Shown: positions 34,453 to 44,517 of the stretch, piece by piece
Position numbering within the stretch: the stretch's first letter is position 1
Layout: each line of letters opens with the position of its first letter
Assembly: GCA_030913385.1 (NCBI GenBank)
Contig: CP133159.1
Coordinates: forward strand, 704,584 to 768,583
DNA from: Cytophagaceae bacterium ABcell3
GTDB taxonomy: Bacteria > Bacteroidota > Bacteroidia > Cytophagales > Cytophagaceae
DNA length: 64,000 nt
Direction of reading: 5' to 3'
Notes under the pieces: generated by a model
Told to the model about the DNA's origin: nothing
Database searches by the model: none
What the model saw: the letters and a program-made list of their open reading frames with translations, nothing else
Position numbers and translations under genes: made by a program

Positions 34453-36039
34453 ATGCATATTTTATTTCCAGGTAGGCACCACTTGCTGACAGACTTTCAG
34501 TTTAAATACCTTTTTCGGCTTATTAATGGTGGCCTGAAGAAAGAAGTGGACGTTTATGGTAAAGCCCTTGATATAGAAGAACCTATTGAATCCATATTTT
34601 TTGCTGTTACCTCTTCTAATCACTCCAATACCCGTAGGAACCCCTTGCCATTCTATCTTCGTGCTGTAGCTATTGAATCTTTTGCCTCTGGTTTGGGAGT
34701 CCCTTGCTTTACCTTTGGCATTGAAGATGTAGGCTTGGTGGAAGATTTTGCCGGATACACTATTAAGAAGATTCAACACGAAACGGATGGGAAAATATGC
34801 CTTACTCCAAAAAATACAGTTGTTATATGCTCCACGCCTGTTTTTAAGATGTACGATGATAAAGGTTTTCGTATGCTTCCAGGAGAGCTTCAAGATATTT
34901 CAACATGGACGTGCCATACGGAACAGCCATGGTCGCTTGTTGAAAAAATAGCCGCTTCTACTTCTTGGAAAGAGGAAGTTGCTGTGTTAGATAAGATGCA
35001 CCCGGCATCATATAATGTTTGGAATAGATATGATTTTGGTGACAAAGTCAAGCTGCTATTCAATGATAAAATAATTGGTGATGATGGCGACATTACTGAA
35101 ACCCGTGACTATAATAGCTATGTCAGGCAGATGGATGAAATTGCGGAATTGAAATATCGGGAAACTGCGCCCTATGTTAAGCCAGGCAGGGTCGGTGATA
35201 TTGGCTGTGCTGTTGGTTCGTGGATTAAGCTTGCATGCCAAGACCCCGTTCTTCGAGAATCTGACTTTTATGGAATTGAGGTTTCAAGGCGTTTATTTGA
35301 TATCTGCCAACAGCGTAAACATAACCATGAATTTGAAAACCCATACGTGTTTTTCTCCCAGAAAAATGCAGTTACAGGCCTTGTTTTTGAGCCTGGTTCC
35401 ATGAATTCTATTTTTACTTCTTCGCTTACGCATGAAATAGAAAGTTATGGATCCCGGGAAGATCTTATCGCATTCATTAACAATAGGTTTGAAGAGCTTG
35501 TTCCTGAAGGGGTTTGGGTAAACAGGGATGTTGTGGGGGCTGAACACAAAGATAAAGAGGTTTTTATGTTACTTAACAAGCAAGATGGACTGAATGATTT
35601 GCTGCAAATACCTTCTGAAGATCTAAATGGCTATCTTAAAAACCTTTCCACTTATGGGCGATTTCTACAGTTTGCTAAAGATTTTAGGCAGACTGAAGGT
35701 TATGTACTTAGGTATGAAGAGCAGGAAATTGAAGGAAAGGTATTTGTAAAACTGAAGTTACAGGACGCTATGGAGTTTATTACCAAAAAGGACTATATAG
35801 ATAATTGGCAAAGTGAAATGTATGAAACTTTTTGTTTCTGGTCTTTTTCTGACTGGAAGGAACACTTAGAAAAGGCCGGATTTTCTATAAGTCCTCAATC
35901 TAACGCATACACCAATCCATGGCTAGTCGAAAATAGGTTTAAAGGAAAAGCAGAATTGTTTGAGTTGGTAAATAAACAGCTTGTTCCATTAGACTATCCT
36001 GTTACCAACATGATTTTAATTGCAGAAAAGAAAGTGTAA
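34453..36039 (+). CDS. Large SAM-dependent methyltransferase with nucleotidyltransferase-like N-terminus
   Basis: A 528-residue cytosolic protein. The C-terminal half is a class I methyltransferase: motif I is VGDIGCAVGSWIKL (about 245-258), followed by FYGIEVSRRLF as the acidic strand and TSSLTHEIESYG near 320. The N-terminal 130 residues begin HILFPGRHHLLTDFQ and contain FAVTSSNHSNTRRNPLPFYLRAVAIE. This is reminiscent of NMNAT/NadR-type nucleotidyltransferases (GRFxPxHxGH, later NPFxxxxR), but the HxGH is not intact. The combination would be unusual. The substrate is unknown, and RNA or nucleotide modification is one guess. It stands alone, followed by a TAATCCC/GGGATTA hairpin. Confidence 0.65.
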   Translation: MHILFPGRHHLLTDFQFKYLFRLINGGLKKEVDVYGKALDIEEPIESIFFAVTSSNHSNTRRNPLPFYLRAVAIESFASGLGVPCFTFGIEDVGLVEDFAGYTIKKIQHETDGKICLTPKNTVVICSTPVFKMYDDKGFRMLPGELQDISTWTCHTEQPWSLVEKIAASTSWKEEVAVLDKMHPASYNVWNRYDFGDKVKLLFNDKIIGDDGDITETRDYNSYVRQMDEIAELKYRETAPYVKPGRVGDIGCAVGSWIKLACQDPVLRESDFYGIEVSRRLFDICQQRKHNHEFENPYVFFSQKNAVTGLVFEPGSMNSIFTSSLTHEIESYGSREDLIAFINNRFEELVPEGVWVNRDVVGAEHKDKEVFMLLNKQDGLNDLLQIPSEDLNGYLKNLSTYGRFLQFAKDFRQTEGYVLRYEEQEIEGKVFVKLKLQDAMEFITKKDYIDNWQSEMYETFCFWSFSDWKEHLEKAGFSISPQSNAYTNPWLVENRFKGKAELFELVNKQLVPLDYPVTNMILIAEKKV

Positions 36040-36063
36040 TCCCTCTTAAGTGTTCTGGGATTA
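36037..36063 (+). terminator. Hairpin at the end of the methyltransferase gene; rest of the gap unannotated
   Basis: TAATCCC (36037-36043, including the stop codon) pairs with GGGATTA (36057-36063). The T-run after it is weak, so termination is uncertain. In the remaining gap to 36397 I see only an AT-rich leader and a possible degenerate repeat end near 36175-36215 (TTTGCTACATAAGAAATTTC). Confidence 0.4.
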
Positions 36064-36397
36064 GTTCTGCTTTACGTTTAAGGTGTTTCGGTAAATTATT
36101 ATTTTTTTGTTTTAAATATAGTTATTCTTTTGTCGTTCTTGTTTAGGTTTCGCTAGCCAGGGTACATCCTGATGTAATTTGCTACATAAGAAATTTCCGT
36201 TACGGGGGAGCGTTTCTTCATGTCTGACTAGTTAAACTTGGGGCAACACCAGCTTTATGTATGTATATTTAATGTGTCAACAATTAATATCATAACGTCA
36301 TTACTCGTTGAACGACAGGCTTTTCTGTTGTAAAAAAAATAGTAACCATTTTCTAGGGCTTACCGTACTAAAGTGTTCAGCAATTTGTAAGCAGATT

Positions 36398-39300
36398 ATG
36401 AGAAGACTACTATCAATTCTGGCAGTTGCTGTTTCGCTTTTATTGAATCAGCAGACATATGGTCAATGTCCGGATCCGCAGCTTTTTGATTTGCAACTTT
36501 TAGAAGCATCATCTGCTCCGGTTTGGGTAAATAATATAGAAAATCAATCTTCACCTGATGAATTTACTTTGGAGTTATATGCTCCGGAGGATGTACATGA
36601 CTACACAATAGATTTTGGCGACGGCAGTCCCATTGTAAGCGGCACCTTATGGGAGGCCGGAACTCCTATTGCGCACACTTACCCTTTGGGGCAATATACG
36701 GTTACATTAACAGAAACACGCAATGGTTGCACTACAACTATTACTGGTACTTTAATCAATGACCGTAAGCCAGGGGCATCTGCTATTCCTCCAACAGATA
36801 TGGCCAGCGGATGTGTGCCGCATGAGCTAACTTTTGTTAACCAGACTACCAATGCATCTCCTTTTACCCGCTTTGTCTGGGACTGGGGCGACGGAAATAT
36901 TGTTCATGCGGATGCCAGCACGGTAGGGGAGTCAATTAGTCATATTTATGAGCGGGGAAGGGCAGGGTGTAATATGACTGTTAAACTTACTGCCATTAGC
37001 TTAAGTGATTCTAGCTTTTCTACCTATGGCCCTTATGATATGTGGGACTTGGACAGCACAGCTATTGAGGCTTCTGCACTAGAGCTCTGTAATGGCGATA
37101 CCATTACTTTTACTGACGTTACATTATATAATTGTAACAACAGTGCGAGAAGAATTCAGTGGGATCTAAGGGAGGTTGGCGGTGAGCTGACCAATTGGTT
37201 GCCAAACACGCCTCAAAATAAAGTGCAGCAGGCTTATGTGGATGGCCCTGTTGGCTCTACGTTTACAGTTTTTCTTGCTGATTCCAACATTTGTGGGGTC
37301 AGGACATCATCGGTCACTGTTCGAATTGTTGATTCTCCAGACGCTGAAATACAACCTGACAAGGAACAGGTTTGTGTTGATGAACCAATTGTATTTAGAA
37401 ATACTACTTCGGGCAATGTGGCCAGATACCGGTGGAATTTTGGCGACAATACAGGCTGGCGTAACACCAACAATAGTAATAGCATGACTTATGCTTATGA
37501 TGAACCAGGTGTGTATGAGGTGACGCTTGTAGCAGAAGTTGCCGGGTCTACCCAATGTTCTGATACTGCCACTGTTCAGATAGAGGTCTTGCAATCTCCT
37601 GAAGCAAACTTTACTCCTGATGTTCGCGAAGGGTGCAATCCTTTGGAGGTAAATATAGAAAATGAGTCTACTAATGCTTCTACTTATAGATGGTACCTTG
37701 ACGACTCCCTGATAAGCGAAAGCGAGGTGCCAGAGAAAATAAACCTGAATCGGCCTGGTGTATATGAACTTAGGCTAGTAACAGCCAATGCCGTGGGGTG
37801 CGAAGATAGCAAGTCAACTACCTTATATACCTATCCTCAAATAACTGTAGACGCAGAAGTAGAGGCAGGTTGTCAAAATCATGCCATTGAAGTCAGGGAC
37901 TTGTCTTCTCTAGGGCCTGGATCTAATAATAACAACGCGAACAATTGTGCGACTGGCAATATCTTGTTTGAGCAGTTTGATGGGATGGGTGGCCCTCATG
38001 TAAACATGGCAGATATTGCTAATCAGCCCCCTTTAGCTGAAAATAGTGGACTGCTGCCTGAACTTTCTACTGGGCCACATAACGAGGGCGATTTTGGTGC
38101 AAGGGTTCGTGGCTTTATTTGTCCTCCTAGGTCAGGGAGCTATACTTTTTGGATTGCCGCTGACGGTGAAGCAGAGCTTTGGTTAAGCACTGACGAAGAT
38201 CCCGAAAACAAAAGTAGAATTGCATATTTGAATCAAGGGGTTGCAGATGGTGACTATGATCGGTTTAACAGCCAAAGGTCTCATAATATTCAGCTGACAC
38301 CAGGGCAGCGGGTATATATAGAGATTTTATACAAAAAAGAAGGTTTTGGAGAAAACCACCTTTCTGTAGCCTGGAGAAGGCCAGGTTCTGGGGATCGTGA
38401 AGCGCCTATCAGTGGCGAACATCTTGCTCCTTTTTCTGTAGGCGGGGGCATTACTCAGTGGCACTGGGATTTTGGTGATGGAATAGGCTCCTCTGAGCTT
38501 CAAAATCCAGAATATGTTTATGCTGATACCGGAGAATATGAAATTACGCTCACAGCTTCTTCTGGAAGATGCTCGGACACACAGTCTTTTCCAATAACCA
38601 TACATCCTGCACCTGAGGCTGATTTCAGTGTTACAGACCTTGAAGGTTGTGGGACTTTTCAAACCAATATTCTTAATTTATCTAGAAACGCTGAAGCTTT
38701 TAGGGTTTATTGGAGTGATACCAGTAGCTATTTTACGCCTGATGCAGACTGGGACTCCCTTTCTTATGAATATAACAACTTTTCTGATGGGGTAAAGGAA
38801 TTCAATATCTCTCTGGTTGCTGAGGGAGAGGTTGGTTGTAAAGATTCATTGACCAAAAACGTCATTGTGCACCCTTCGCCTTCCATAGATTTATCGCATA
38901 ATCCTGTGTTGCCTCAATGTAGTCCTGCGGAAATTGAGTTTGCTGCTATTGGCAGTGGGTTTGATGAATATGTATGGAAGTTCGGAAGAGATGACACTGT
39001 TAGTACTGCCCAAAGAAATATAAGTCATACCTTTAGCAATCAATCATTGGTTCTACAATATGACACTGTTCGTGTTAATGGGTTGGCACCTGGAGGATGT
39101 GTGGCAACGGCTTATAGGGTTATTGCTACTTATCCTGAAGTTTTACCTGAAATCGTCATAGAGGGAGATGATTGTAGTGGAGCTGAATTGTCTTTATCTG
39201 TCAAAGGCCATTTCACATCTTACCAATGGGATCTTGGAGAAGGCAATGAAAGCACTGAGCCTAATCCGACCCAAGTATATTATAGCAACAATCCTGGAGC

Positions 39301-42300
39301 TCCTGAAGAGTATACCGTCAGGGTACAGGTTCAAAACCCGTTTGGGTGTTCAGGTACCGCAGAAAAGGAAGTTGTTATTAATCCTGTTCCCACGGCTGAC
39401 TTTGAGTTCTTGGATGCACCAGAAGGCTGTTCGCCACTTACGGTCAACATAGAAAACTTATCTACCAATGTAAATGGTGAAATATATTCATGGAACCTTG
39501 GTGAAGGGGTAGAAGATATGACTGAAATGGAATTCTCTTATACTTGGGTGAATGATAAATTGAGGAATGATTCCATACCTGTCAATTTGGTTGTGCAAAA
39601 TGAATATGGGTGTGCTGACTCAACTTCGGAATCTGTTGTAGTTTACTATAAGCCTAAAGCAGATTATGAGGCCAATTTGACAGAGGGTTGCGCACCATTA
39701 GAGGTCGCTTTTACAAACTTGAGTAGTGGTGCAGAGCGTTTTTATTGGGCTGAAGGCATTAGCAACCCTTTAGGAAACAACAAAGATCTTGATTATACCT
39801 TTAGAAATAATTCCAACAGTTCTGATACGATAAGTGTCAGGCTAATAGCTGTTTCGGAATATTCATGTAGAGATACTACGGTTCAAGAAATAGTTATTTT
39901 TCCTACACCAGAAGCAGCGTTCGAGTTTTTACAGCCCGGCCAAGGCTGTACTCCCCTTGTCCTGGACATTCAAAATATGTCATCTAATAGCAGCGATGAG
40001 GTATTTGTCTGGAATCTAGAGGGAGAAGACATGGAAATAGAAACGCTAAGCTTTGAGCATATTTGGGAGAATGCAGAGTTCACTGATAAAGAAGTTAATG
40101 TAAGCCTCTACGCAGAAAACCGTTACGGATGTACCGACAGCACTTCCGAATCTGTCACAATATATCCTCGTGCAAAAGCTGGTTTTGATGCAGATGTTGT
40201 CGAGGGTTGCTCTCCTTTAGAAGTAAACTTTTCCAATCATAGTGAAGGGGCAAGCGAATATTTGTGGTCAAGTAACCAAAATCCTCTTTTGGGAGAGGAC
40301 AGTGACTTGAGTTATATTTTTGAAAATAATACTGCTGAAGCACAAGTGATTAAAGTGGAATTACTGGCCACGACTGAACATGCTTGTAGTGATACGACCC
40401 ATATGAATATAGAGGTAAACCCTACACCACAAGCTTCTTTTGAGTTTGTACAGCCTGCCCAAGGTTGCACCCCTCTTGTGTTGGATATTCGAAACATGTC
40501 ATCTAATAATAGTGGCGAATCCTTTATGTGGAATTTGGAGGGAGAAGACACGGAGATAGAATCCCTTAACTTTGATCATACATGGGAGAATAATGAATTC
40601 AGCGACCAAGAAGTTTCTGTAAGATTGGTAGTAGAAAACCGTTACGGGTGCACCGACAGCACTTCCGAATCTGTCACTATATACCCTCGTGCAAAAGCTG
40701 ATTTTGATGCAGATGTTGTTGAGGGTTGTTCTCCGCTAGAAGTAAACTTTTCTAATCTTAGTGAAGGTGCAAGCGCATATTTGTGGTCAAGTAACCGAAA
40801 CCCTCACTTAGGGGACAATCAAGATTTGACCCATGTATTTGAGAATAATTCTTCAGAGGTTAACGAACTGGAGGTGGTGTTAGTAGCTACTACAGAGCAT
40901 GCTTGTAATGATACCGCTTATATGTCTATAGAAGTAAGTCCAAAGCCGATCGCTTCTTTTACCTTCCTTCAACCGTCTCAGGGGTGCAGTCCTTTAGAAC
41001 TGGATATTAGAAACAACTCTTCAAGCGACAATGATGAAGAATATCTTTGGGATTTGGGTGCCGGGGAAGAGATACGTGAAGGTGACTTCTCCTTTCTATG
41101 GGAAAATATGGGTAGTGTTGAAAAGGAGGTGAGTTCCATTCTTTATGTAACCAACAAGTTTGGATGTTCTGACACCGCTTCTCGGGGTGTAACAATATTT
41201 CCAAAACCTGTGGCAGCTTTTGAAGCTGATAAATATGAGGGCTGTGAGCCTTTGGAGGTTAATTTTTCAAATTTAAGTGAAAATGCTTCTTCTTATTTAT
41301 GGTATGACAATGATAATCTTTTAGACAACAAAGAACACCTGATGCATACTTTCAATAATGCTGAAATGTCTGAGGAGATCCACGGAGTTACATTGATTGC
41401 CATATCAGATCATTCCTGCAAGGATACTTTACATCAGGAAGTTACTGTTGTCAAAAGGCCTGTTTCCCGGTTTAATTTGTCTTCTGTAAATGTGTATGCC
41501 GGAGATACGGTATTTATTGAGAATCTTTCGGAAGAAGGCAGTAATTATTTATGGGATTTTGACAACGGACATACATCCAATGAAAAAGATCCTGTTCAGT
41601 ACATCTTTACTGATGATGGTGTATTTGATGTTGGCTTGATTGTGGCAAATGCTTTCTGCGAAGACTCTTCAAGCAATCAGGTAACAGTGACTAAGGTTCC
41701 ACCAGTGGCTGATTTTACGGGCGGAGGCTCTGGTTGTGGGAGTATAACTGTGACATTTCAGAATAAATCCTCTCATGGCAGCCGGTTTATTTGGGACTTT
41801 GGGGATGGCAATGTCATTGAAACTACTTCTCTATCTGCGATCTCGTATACTTTTTATAATTATAGCGTGGAGGAGAAGGTGTTTAATGTCAAGCTTACTG
41901 TTGTTGGGCCTGGTGGCGAGGCTGAGAAGATTGAATATGAAGCCATCGTGTTGATGCCATTGCCGGAAGTTGACTTTGAGCCTCGTCCTCGAGAAGTTTA
42001 CATTCCCAATGAGGTAACCTTTGTTAACGATACACGCAATGCAGTTTCTTATGAATGGGATTTTGGAGATGGAAACGTTTCTAACCAAGCGGAGCCTGTA
42101 ATAGCTTATGAAGAACCTGGCGAGTATGATGTTACCCTTACCGCTACCAATGAGTATGGATGTTCTGTCACCAGAACATTGCCAGCGGCAGTCAAGGCAA
42201 GGGAAGGCGGGCGTTTAGTAATGCCTAATGCTTTTACCCCTCGTGTAGGCGGGTCTGGTGGCAATGCTGTTGGTACTGGTCTGAACGATGTATTCTCTCC

Positions 42301-42517
42301 TGGTTTTTTCACTGGGGTAGAAGAGTATGAATTGCTGATTTTTAATAAATGGGGTTCTTTAATTTTTGAAAGCAACGATATCAACATCGGCTGGGATGGC
42401 TATTATGATAATAGATTGTGTGAGGAAGGGGTCTATGTGTATAAAGTAAAAGTGAGATATATAAATGGAAATGTCCAAGAAATTTTAGGGGATGTTACGC
42501 TTCTGCGTGGTAACTAA
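36398..42517 (+). CDS. Giant PKD-repeat T9SS cargo protein with PA14 and type B sorting domain
   Basis: A 2039-residue secreted protein. ATG 36398 gives the signal peptide MRRLLSILAVAVSLLLNQQTYG. Many PKD domains follow (WDFGDG/WDWGDG type), with one PA14 domain inserted at about 570-690 (GNILFEQFDGMGGP...RVYIEILYKKEGFGENHLSVAWRRP). From about 1000 to 1690, two PKD variants alternate (GCxPLxxDIxNxSS then GCxPLEVxFxNxSxxA), making about four supramodules of about 174 residues. The C-terminus (VMPNAFTPR...NDVFSPGFF...FNKWGSLIFES...WDGYYDNRLCEEGVYVYKV) is the CHU_C/type B T9SS sorting domain. Likely a surface adhesin or sugar-binding protein. A PorP/SprF gene follows after 15 bp. Confidence 0.9.
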   Translation: MRRLLSILAVAVSLLLNQQTYGQCPDPQLFDLQLLEASSAPVWVNNIENQSSPDEFTLELYAPEDVHDYTIDFGDGSPIVSGTLWEAGTPIAHTYPLGQYTVTLTETRNGCTTTITGTLINDRKPGASAIPPTDMASGCVPHELTFVNQTTNASPFTRFVWDWGDGNIVHADASTVGESISHIYERGRAGCNMTVKLTAISLSDSSFSTYGPYDMWDLDSTAIEASALELCNGDTITFTDVTLYNCNNSARRIQWDLREVGGELTNWLPNTPQNKVQQAYVDGPVGSTFTVFLADSNICGVRTSSVTVRIVDSPDAEIQPDKEQVCVDEPIVFRNTTSGNVARYRWNFGDNTGWRNTNNSNSMTYAYDEPGVYEVTLVAEVAGSTQCSDTATVQIEVLQSPEANFTPDVREGCNPLEVNIENESTNASTYRWYLDDSLISESEVPEKINLNRPGVYELRLVTANAVGCEDSKSTTLYTYPQITVDAEVEAGCQNHAIEVRDLSSLGPGSNNNNANNCATGNILFEQFDGMGGPHVNMADIANQPPLAENSGLLPELSTGPHNEGDFGARVRGFICPPRSGSYTFWIAADGEAELWLSTDEDPENKSRIAYLNQGVADGDYDRFNSQRSHNIQLTPGQRVYIEILYKKEGFGENHLSVAWRRPGSGDREAPISGEHLAPFSVGGGITQWHWDFGDGIGSSELQNPEYVYADTGEYEITLTASSGRCSDTQSFPITIHPAPEADFSVTDLEGCGTFQTNILNLSRNAEAFRVYWSDTSSYFTPDADWDSLSYEYNNFSDGVKEFNISLVAEGEVGCKDSLTKNVIVHPSPSIDLSHNPVLPQCSPAEIEFAAIGSGFDEYVWKFGRDDTVSTAQRNISHTFSNQSLVLQYDTVRVNGLAPGGCVATAYRVIATYPEVLPEIVIEGDDCSGAELSLSVKGHFTSYQWDLGEGNESTEPNPTQVYYSNNPGAPEEYTVRVQVQNPFGCSGTAEKEVVINPVPTADFEFLDAPEGCSPLTVNIENLSTNVNGEIYSWNLGEGVEDMTEMEFSYTWVNDKLRNDSIPVNLVVQNEYGCADSTSESVVVYYKPKADYEANLTEGCAPLEVAFTNLSSGAERFYWAEGISNPLGNNKDLDYTFRNNSNSSDTISVRLIAVSEYSCRDTTVQEIVIFPTPEAAFEFLQPGQGCTPLVLDIQNMSSNSSDEVFVWNLEGEDMEIETLSFEHIWENAEFTDKEVNVSLYAENRYGCTDSTSESVTIYPRAKAGFDADVVEGCSPLEVNFSNHSEGASEYLWSSNQNPLLGEDSDLSYIFENNTAEAQVIKVELLATTEHACSDTTHMNIEVNPTPQASFEFVQPAQGCTPLVLDIRNMSSNNSGESFMWNLEGEDTEIESLNFDHTWENNEFSDQEVSVRLVVENRYGCTDSTSESVTIYPRAKADFDADVVEGCSPLEVNFSNLSEGASAYLWSSNRNPHLGDNQDLTHVFENNSSEVNELEVVLVATTEHACNDTAYMSIEVSPKPIASFTFLQPSQGCSPLELDIRNNSSSDNDEEYLWDLGAGEEIREGDFSFLWENMGSVEKEVSSILYVTNKFGCSDTASRGVTIFPKPVAAFEADKYEGCEPLEVNFSNLSENASSYLWYDNDNLLDNKEHLMHTFNNAEMSEEIHGVTLIAISDHSCKDTLHQEVTVVKRPVSRFNLSSVNVYAGDTVFIENLSEEGSNYLWDFDNGHTSNEKDPVQYIFTDDGVFDVGLIVANAFCEDSSSNQVTVTKVPPVADFTGGGSGCGSITVTFQNKSSHGSRFIWDFGDGNVIETTSLSAISYTFYNYSVEEKVFNVKLTVVGPGGEAEKIEYEAIVLMPLPEVDFEPRPREVYIPNEVTFVNDTRNAVSYEWDFGDGNVSNQAEPVIAYEEPGEYDVTLTATNEYGCSVTRTLPAAVKAREGGRLVMPNAFTPRVGGSGGNAVGTGLNDVFSPGFFTGVEEYELLIFNKWGSLIFESNDINIGWDGYYDNRLCEEGVYVYKVKVRYINGNVQEILGDVTLLRGN

Positions 42518-42532
42518 AAACTTTTTAAGCTT

Positions 42533-43567
42533 ATGAAACAGGTTTACCAAAATATCATCAAGTTTACAGTTGCTCTAGTTTTGCTGGCAAACTTATCTCA
42601 TGCCCAAGATTTTCAACTGACACAGTTTTATGCATCTCCTTTGTTGCTAAACCCTGGTTTTGCTGGGGCCACTGGCCAAAACCGGGCAACTTTGCATAAT
42701 AGGGTTCAGTGGACTGGGTTGGCAAAGCCTTATAGAGCACATGTAGCATCATTTGACCATAGTATGCCTCAACAAAGAAGCGGAATTGGTGTAATGGTAG
42801 CTTCTGAAGTTAACGGAACGTCCAGGTTTAGGACCCAGACAGCTAATGTTGTTTATAGCCATAGGATAGATGTCAACTCTTCGTGGAGTATTCGTCCAGG
42901 GTTACAATTTGGGGTGGGTAACCGTAGGATCGATTATAGTCAACTCGTGTTTGGGGATCAGATTTATGAAAGGGGATTGACGGGCACACAGGAGGACTTT
43001 TCTAATATGAACAGTAGGTATTTCTTTGATGTGGCCTCTGGAGTAGTTGTGCACAACAGTCAAGTTTGGATAGGTTTTTCAGCGCATCACCTGAACCGTC
43101 CTGATGTTACTTTTGTGCGAAGTGGAGAAGCGCTGCCTATCCGTATGTCTGTGCACGGAGGTGCAAAAATTAACCTCGATAACAATAGGATAAGAAGCTC
43201 CTATAAATCACGTCCGGACAATGTGTTGATTCCTTCCTTTAATTATAAGCAGCAAGGTAATTTTAGGCAATTGGATTTGGGGATGTACTGGAATTATGAA
43301 CCTATTATTGTGGGGGCATGGTACCGCGGTATTCCAGTCTTCTCTTCCGAAGAGGGGTATCCTTTCAGGGATGCGGTAGCTATTTTGGTAGGGACTAAGT
43401 TTAATGGGTTCTATTTTGGTTATAGTTACGACTTTACTGTTTCTCGTATGGAGGTTTACAATTCTGGTGGCGCCCATGAGCTTTCTATTTCTTATGTATT
43501 TCCCGAACGCCGTAAGAAGAAGCCTAAAAAACGTAGAGATATGATTATCCCATGCCCTGACTTTTAA
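42533..43567 (+). CDS. PorP/SprF-family T9SS membrane protein, first
   Basis: A 344-residue outer-membrane protein with signal peptide (MKQVYQNIIKFTVALVLLANLSHAQ) and the PorP/SprF hallmark FQLTQFYASPLLLNPGFAGATGQNRATLHNRVQW (about 27-60). Amphipathic strands and YFGYSYDFTVSRMEVYNSGGAHELSISY follow, with a basic C-terminal tail (ERRKKKPKKRR). In gliding and T9SS species, SprF-type proteins are needed for surface attachment of a partner adhesin. It lies 15 bp after the PKD giant, so it is almost certainly its dedicated partner. Confidence 0.92.
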   Translation: MKQVYQNIIKFTVALVLLANLSHAQDFQLTQFYASPLLLNPGFAGATGQNRATLHNRVQWTGLAKPYRAHVASFDHSMPQQRSGIGVMVASEVNGTSRFRTQTANVVYSHRIDVNSSWSIRPGLQFGVGNRRIDYSQLVFGDQIYERGLTGTQEDFSNMNSRYFFDVASGVVVHNSQVWIGFSAHHLNRPDVTFVRSGEALPIRMSVHGGAKINLDNNRIRSSYKSRPDNVLIPSFNYKQQGNFRQLDLGMYWNYEPIIVGAWYRGIPVFSSEEGYPFRDAVAILVGTKFNGFYFGYSYDFTVSRMEVYNSGGAHELSISYVFPERRKKKPKKRRDMIIPCPDF

Positions 43568-43585
43568 AGCATATTTCAGGTTAAA
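43563..43585. repeat. Solo end of the dispersed repeat family
   Basis: AAAGCATATTTCAGGTTAAA matches the outer end of copies E and G. It lies between the convergent PorP-like gene and the antiporter gene. Confidence 0.4.
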
Positions 43586-44516
43586 ATATTTCCAGGACTT
43601 TGGCTAGGAACAAGACATAAAATACTAGATAAAGAATGCCTTCAAACCTATTAATTACCTTGTCTCTAATGGTGAAGAAGAAAAGTAGAGAAGAGAAAAC
43701 AGTGAAAGGAATTCCAATGGTAACGATATTGCCTTCAATGGGAAGTGTTTCAAAAAGAGAGGCAATGCCCATGACAGCAAAAGCATTGAAGATACATGAA
43801 CCTGCCAGATTGCCAATGGCCAATTCTGCTTTGTTTTTTTTAAAAGCATCTAAACTGACAAATAACTCCGGCAAGGAAGTTCCCGCAGCTATAGCGGTAG
43901 CAGCTATCAGCTCTTCCTGTATTTTAAAGATAGCGGCCATGTTAACCACAGACTCTATGGCATAATTGCCGCCTATGACAAGAAATACAAGACTGAGTGC
44001 AAAAATAATGTAGTACTTCAAGCCTGCCTTACTCGAAGCGTGGTCTGGCTTCTTGTTTTCAGGGAGAGGGGCTTTGTTTAAATAGGTAAGATAAGCAGCA
44101 AAAGCAATTAGCCCAACTATTCCTTCCCAGCGGTTAAAGCTTTGATCATAGCAAGTGATGATTAAAAATACGGCAGAGCCTGTAAGGTATTGAATGTCTA
44201 TATCACTGAAGTCGAAGTTCAGGTGTATGAATTTGCCGCTTATAACAGAGGCCAGTCCTAAGACAAAGAACACATTGGCGACATTGGATCCCATTACATT
44301 GCCCGCGACCATTTCAGGAGCTCCTTTTAAAATTGAAGCAATGGAAGTTACCAGCTCCGGCAAAGAAGTCCCTGCAGCAACTAGCAATACACCTATTACA
44401 AAAGGTGATAAATTAAAAGAAAGACCAATTTTCTCAGCGGAGAGATTAAAGTAATCGGCTGCTTTAATCAATATATAGAGAGAAACAATAAAGGTAAATA
44501 ACCAAACTAGCGTCAT
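43581..44516 (-). CDS. Calcium/sodium antiporter (CaCA family, YrbG-like)
   Basis: A 311-residue inner-membrane protein with the two inverted CaCA alpha repeats. The first is VGVLLVAAGTSLPELVTSIASILKGAPEMVAGNVMGSNVANVFFVLG (about 43-89). The second is AIAAGTSLPELFVSLDAFKKNKAELAIGNLAGSCIFNAFAVMG (about 207-250). GTSLPE and GN(V/L)xGSxxxN are the ion-binding signatures, with the key Glu/Asn present in both. About ten helices are visible. Predicted activity is Ca2+ export or exchange with Na+ or H+. It starts one base after the site-2 protease gene stop, so the two are co-translated. Confidence 0.92.
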   Translation of the reverse strand: MTLVWLFTFIVSLYILIKAADYFNLSAEKIGLSFNLSPFVIGVLLVAAGTSLPELVTSIASILKGAPEMVAGNVMGSNVANVFFVLGLASVISGKFIHLNFDFSDIDIQYLTGSAVFLIITCYDQSFNRWEGIVGLIAFAAYLTYLNKAPLPENKKPDHASSKAGLKYYIIFALSLVFLVIGGNYAIESVVNMAAIFKIQEELIAATAIAAGTSLPELFVSLDAFKKNKAELAIGNLAGSCIFNAFAVMGIASLFETLPIEGNIVTIGIPFTVFSSLLFFFTIRDKVINRFEGILYLVFYVLFLAKVLEIF

Positions 44517-44517
44517 A

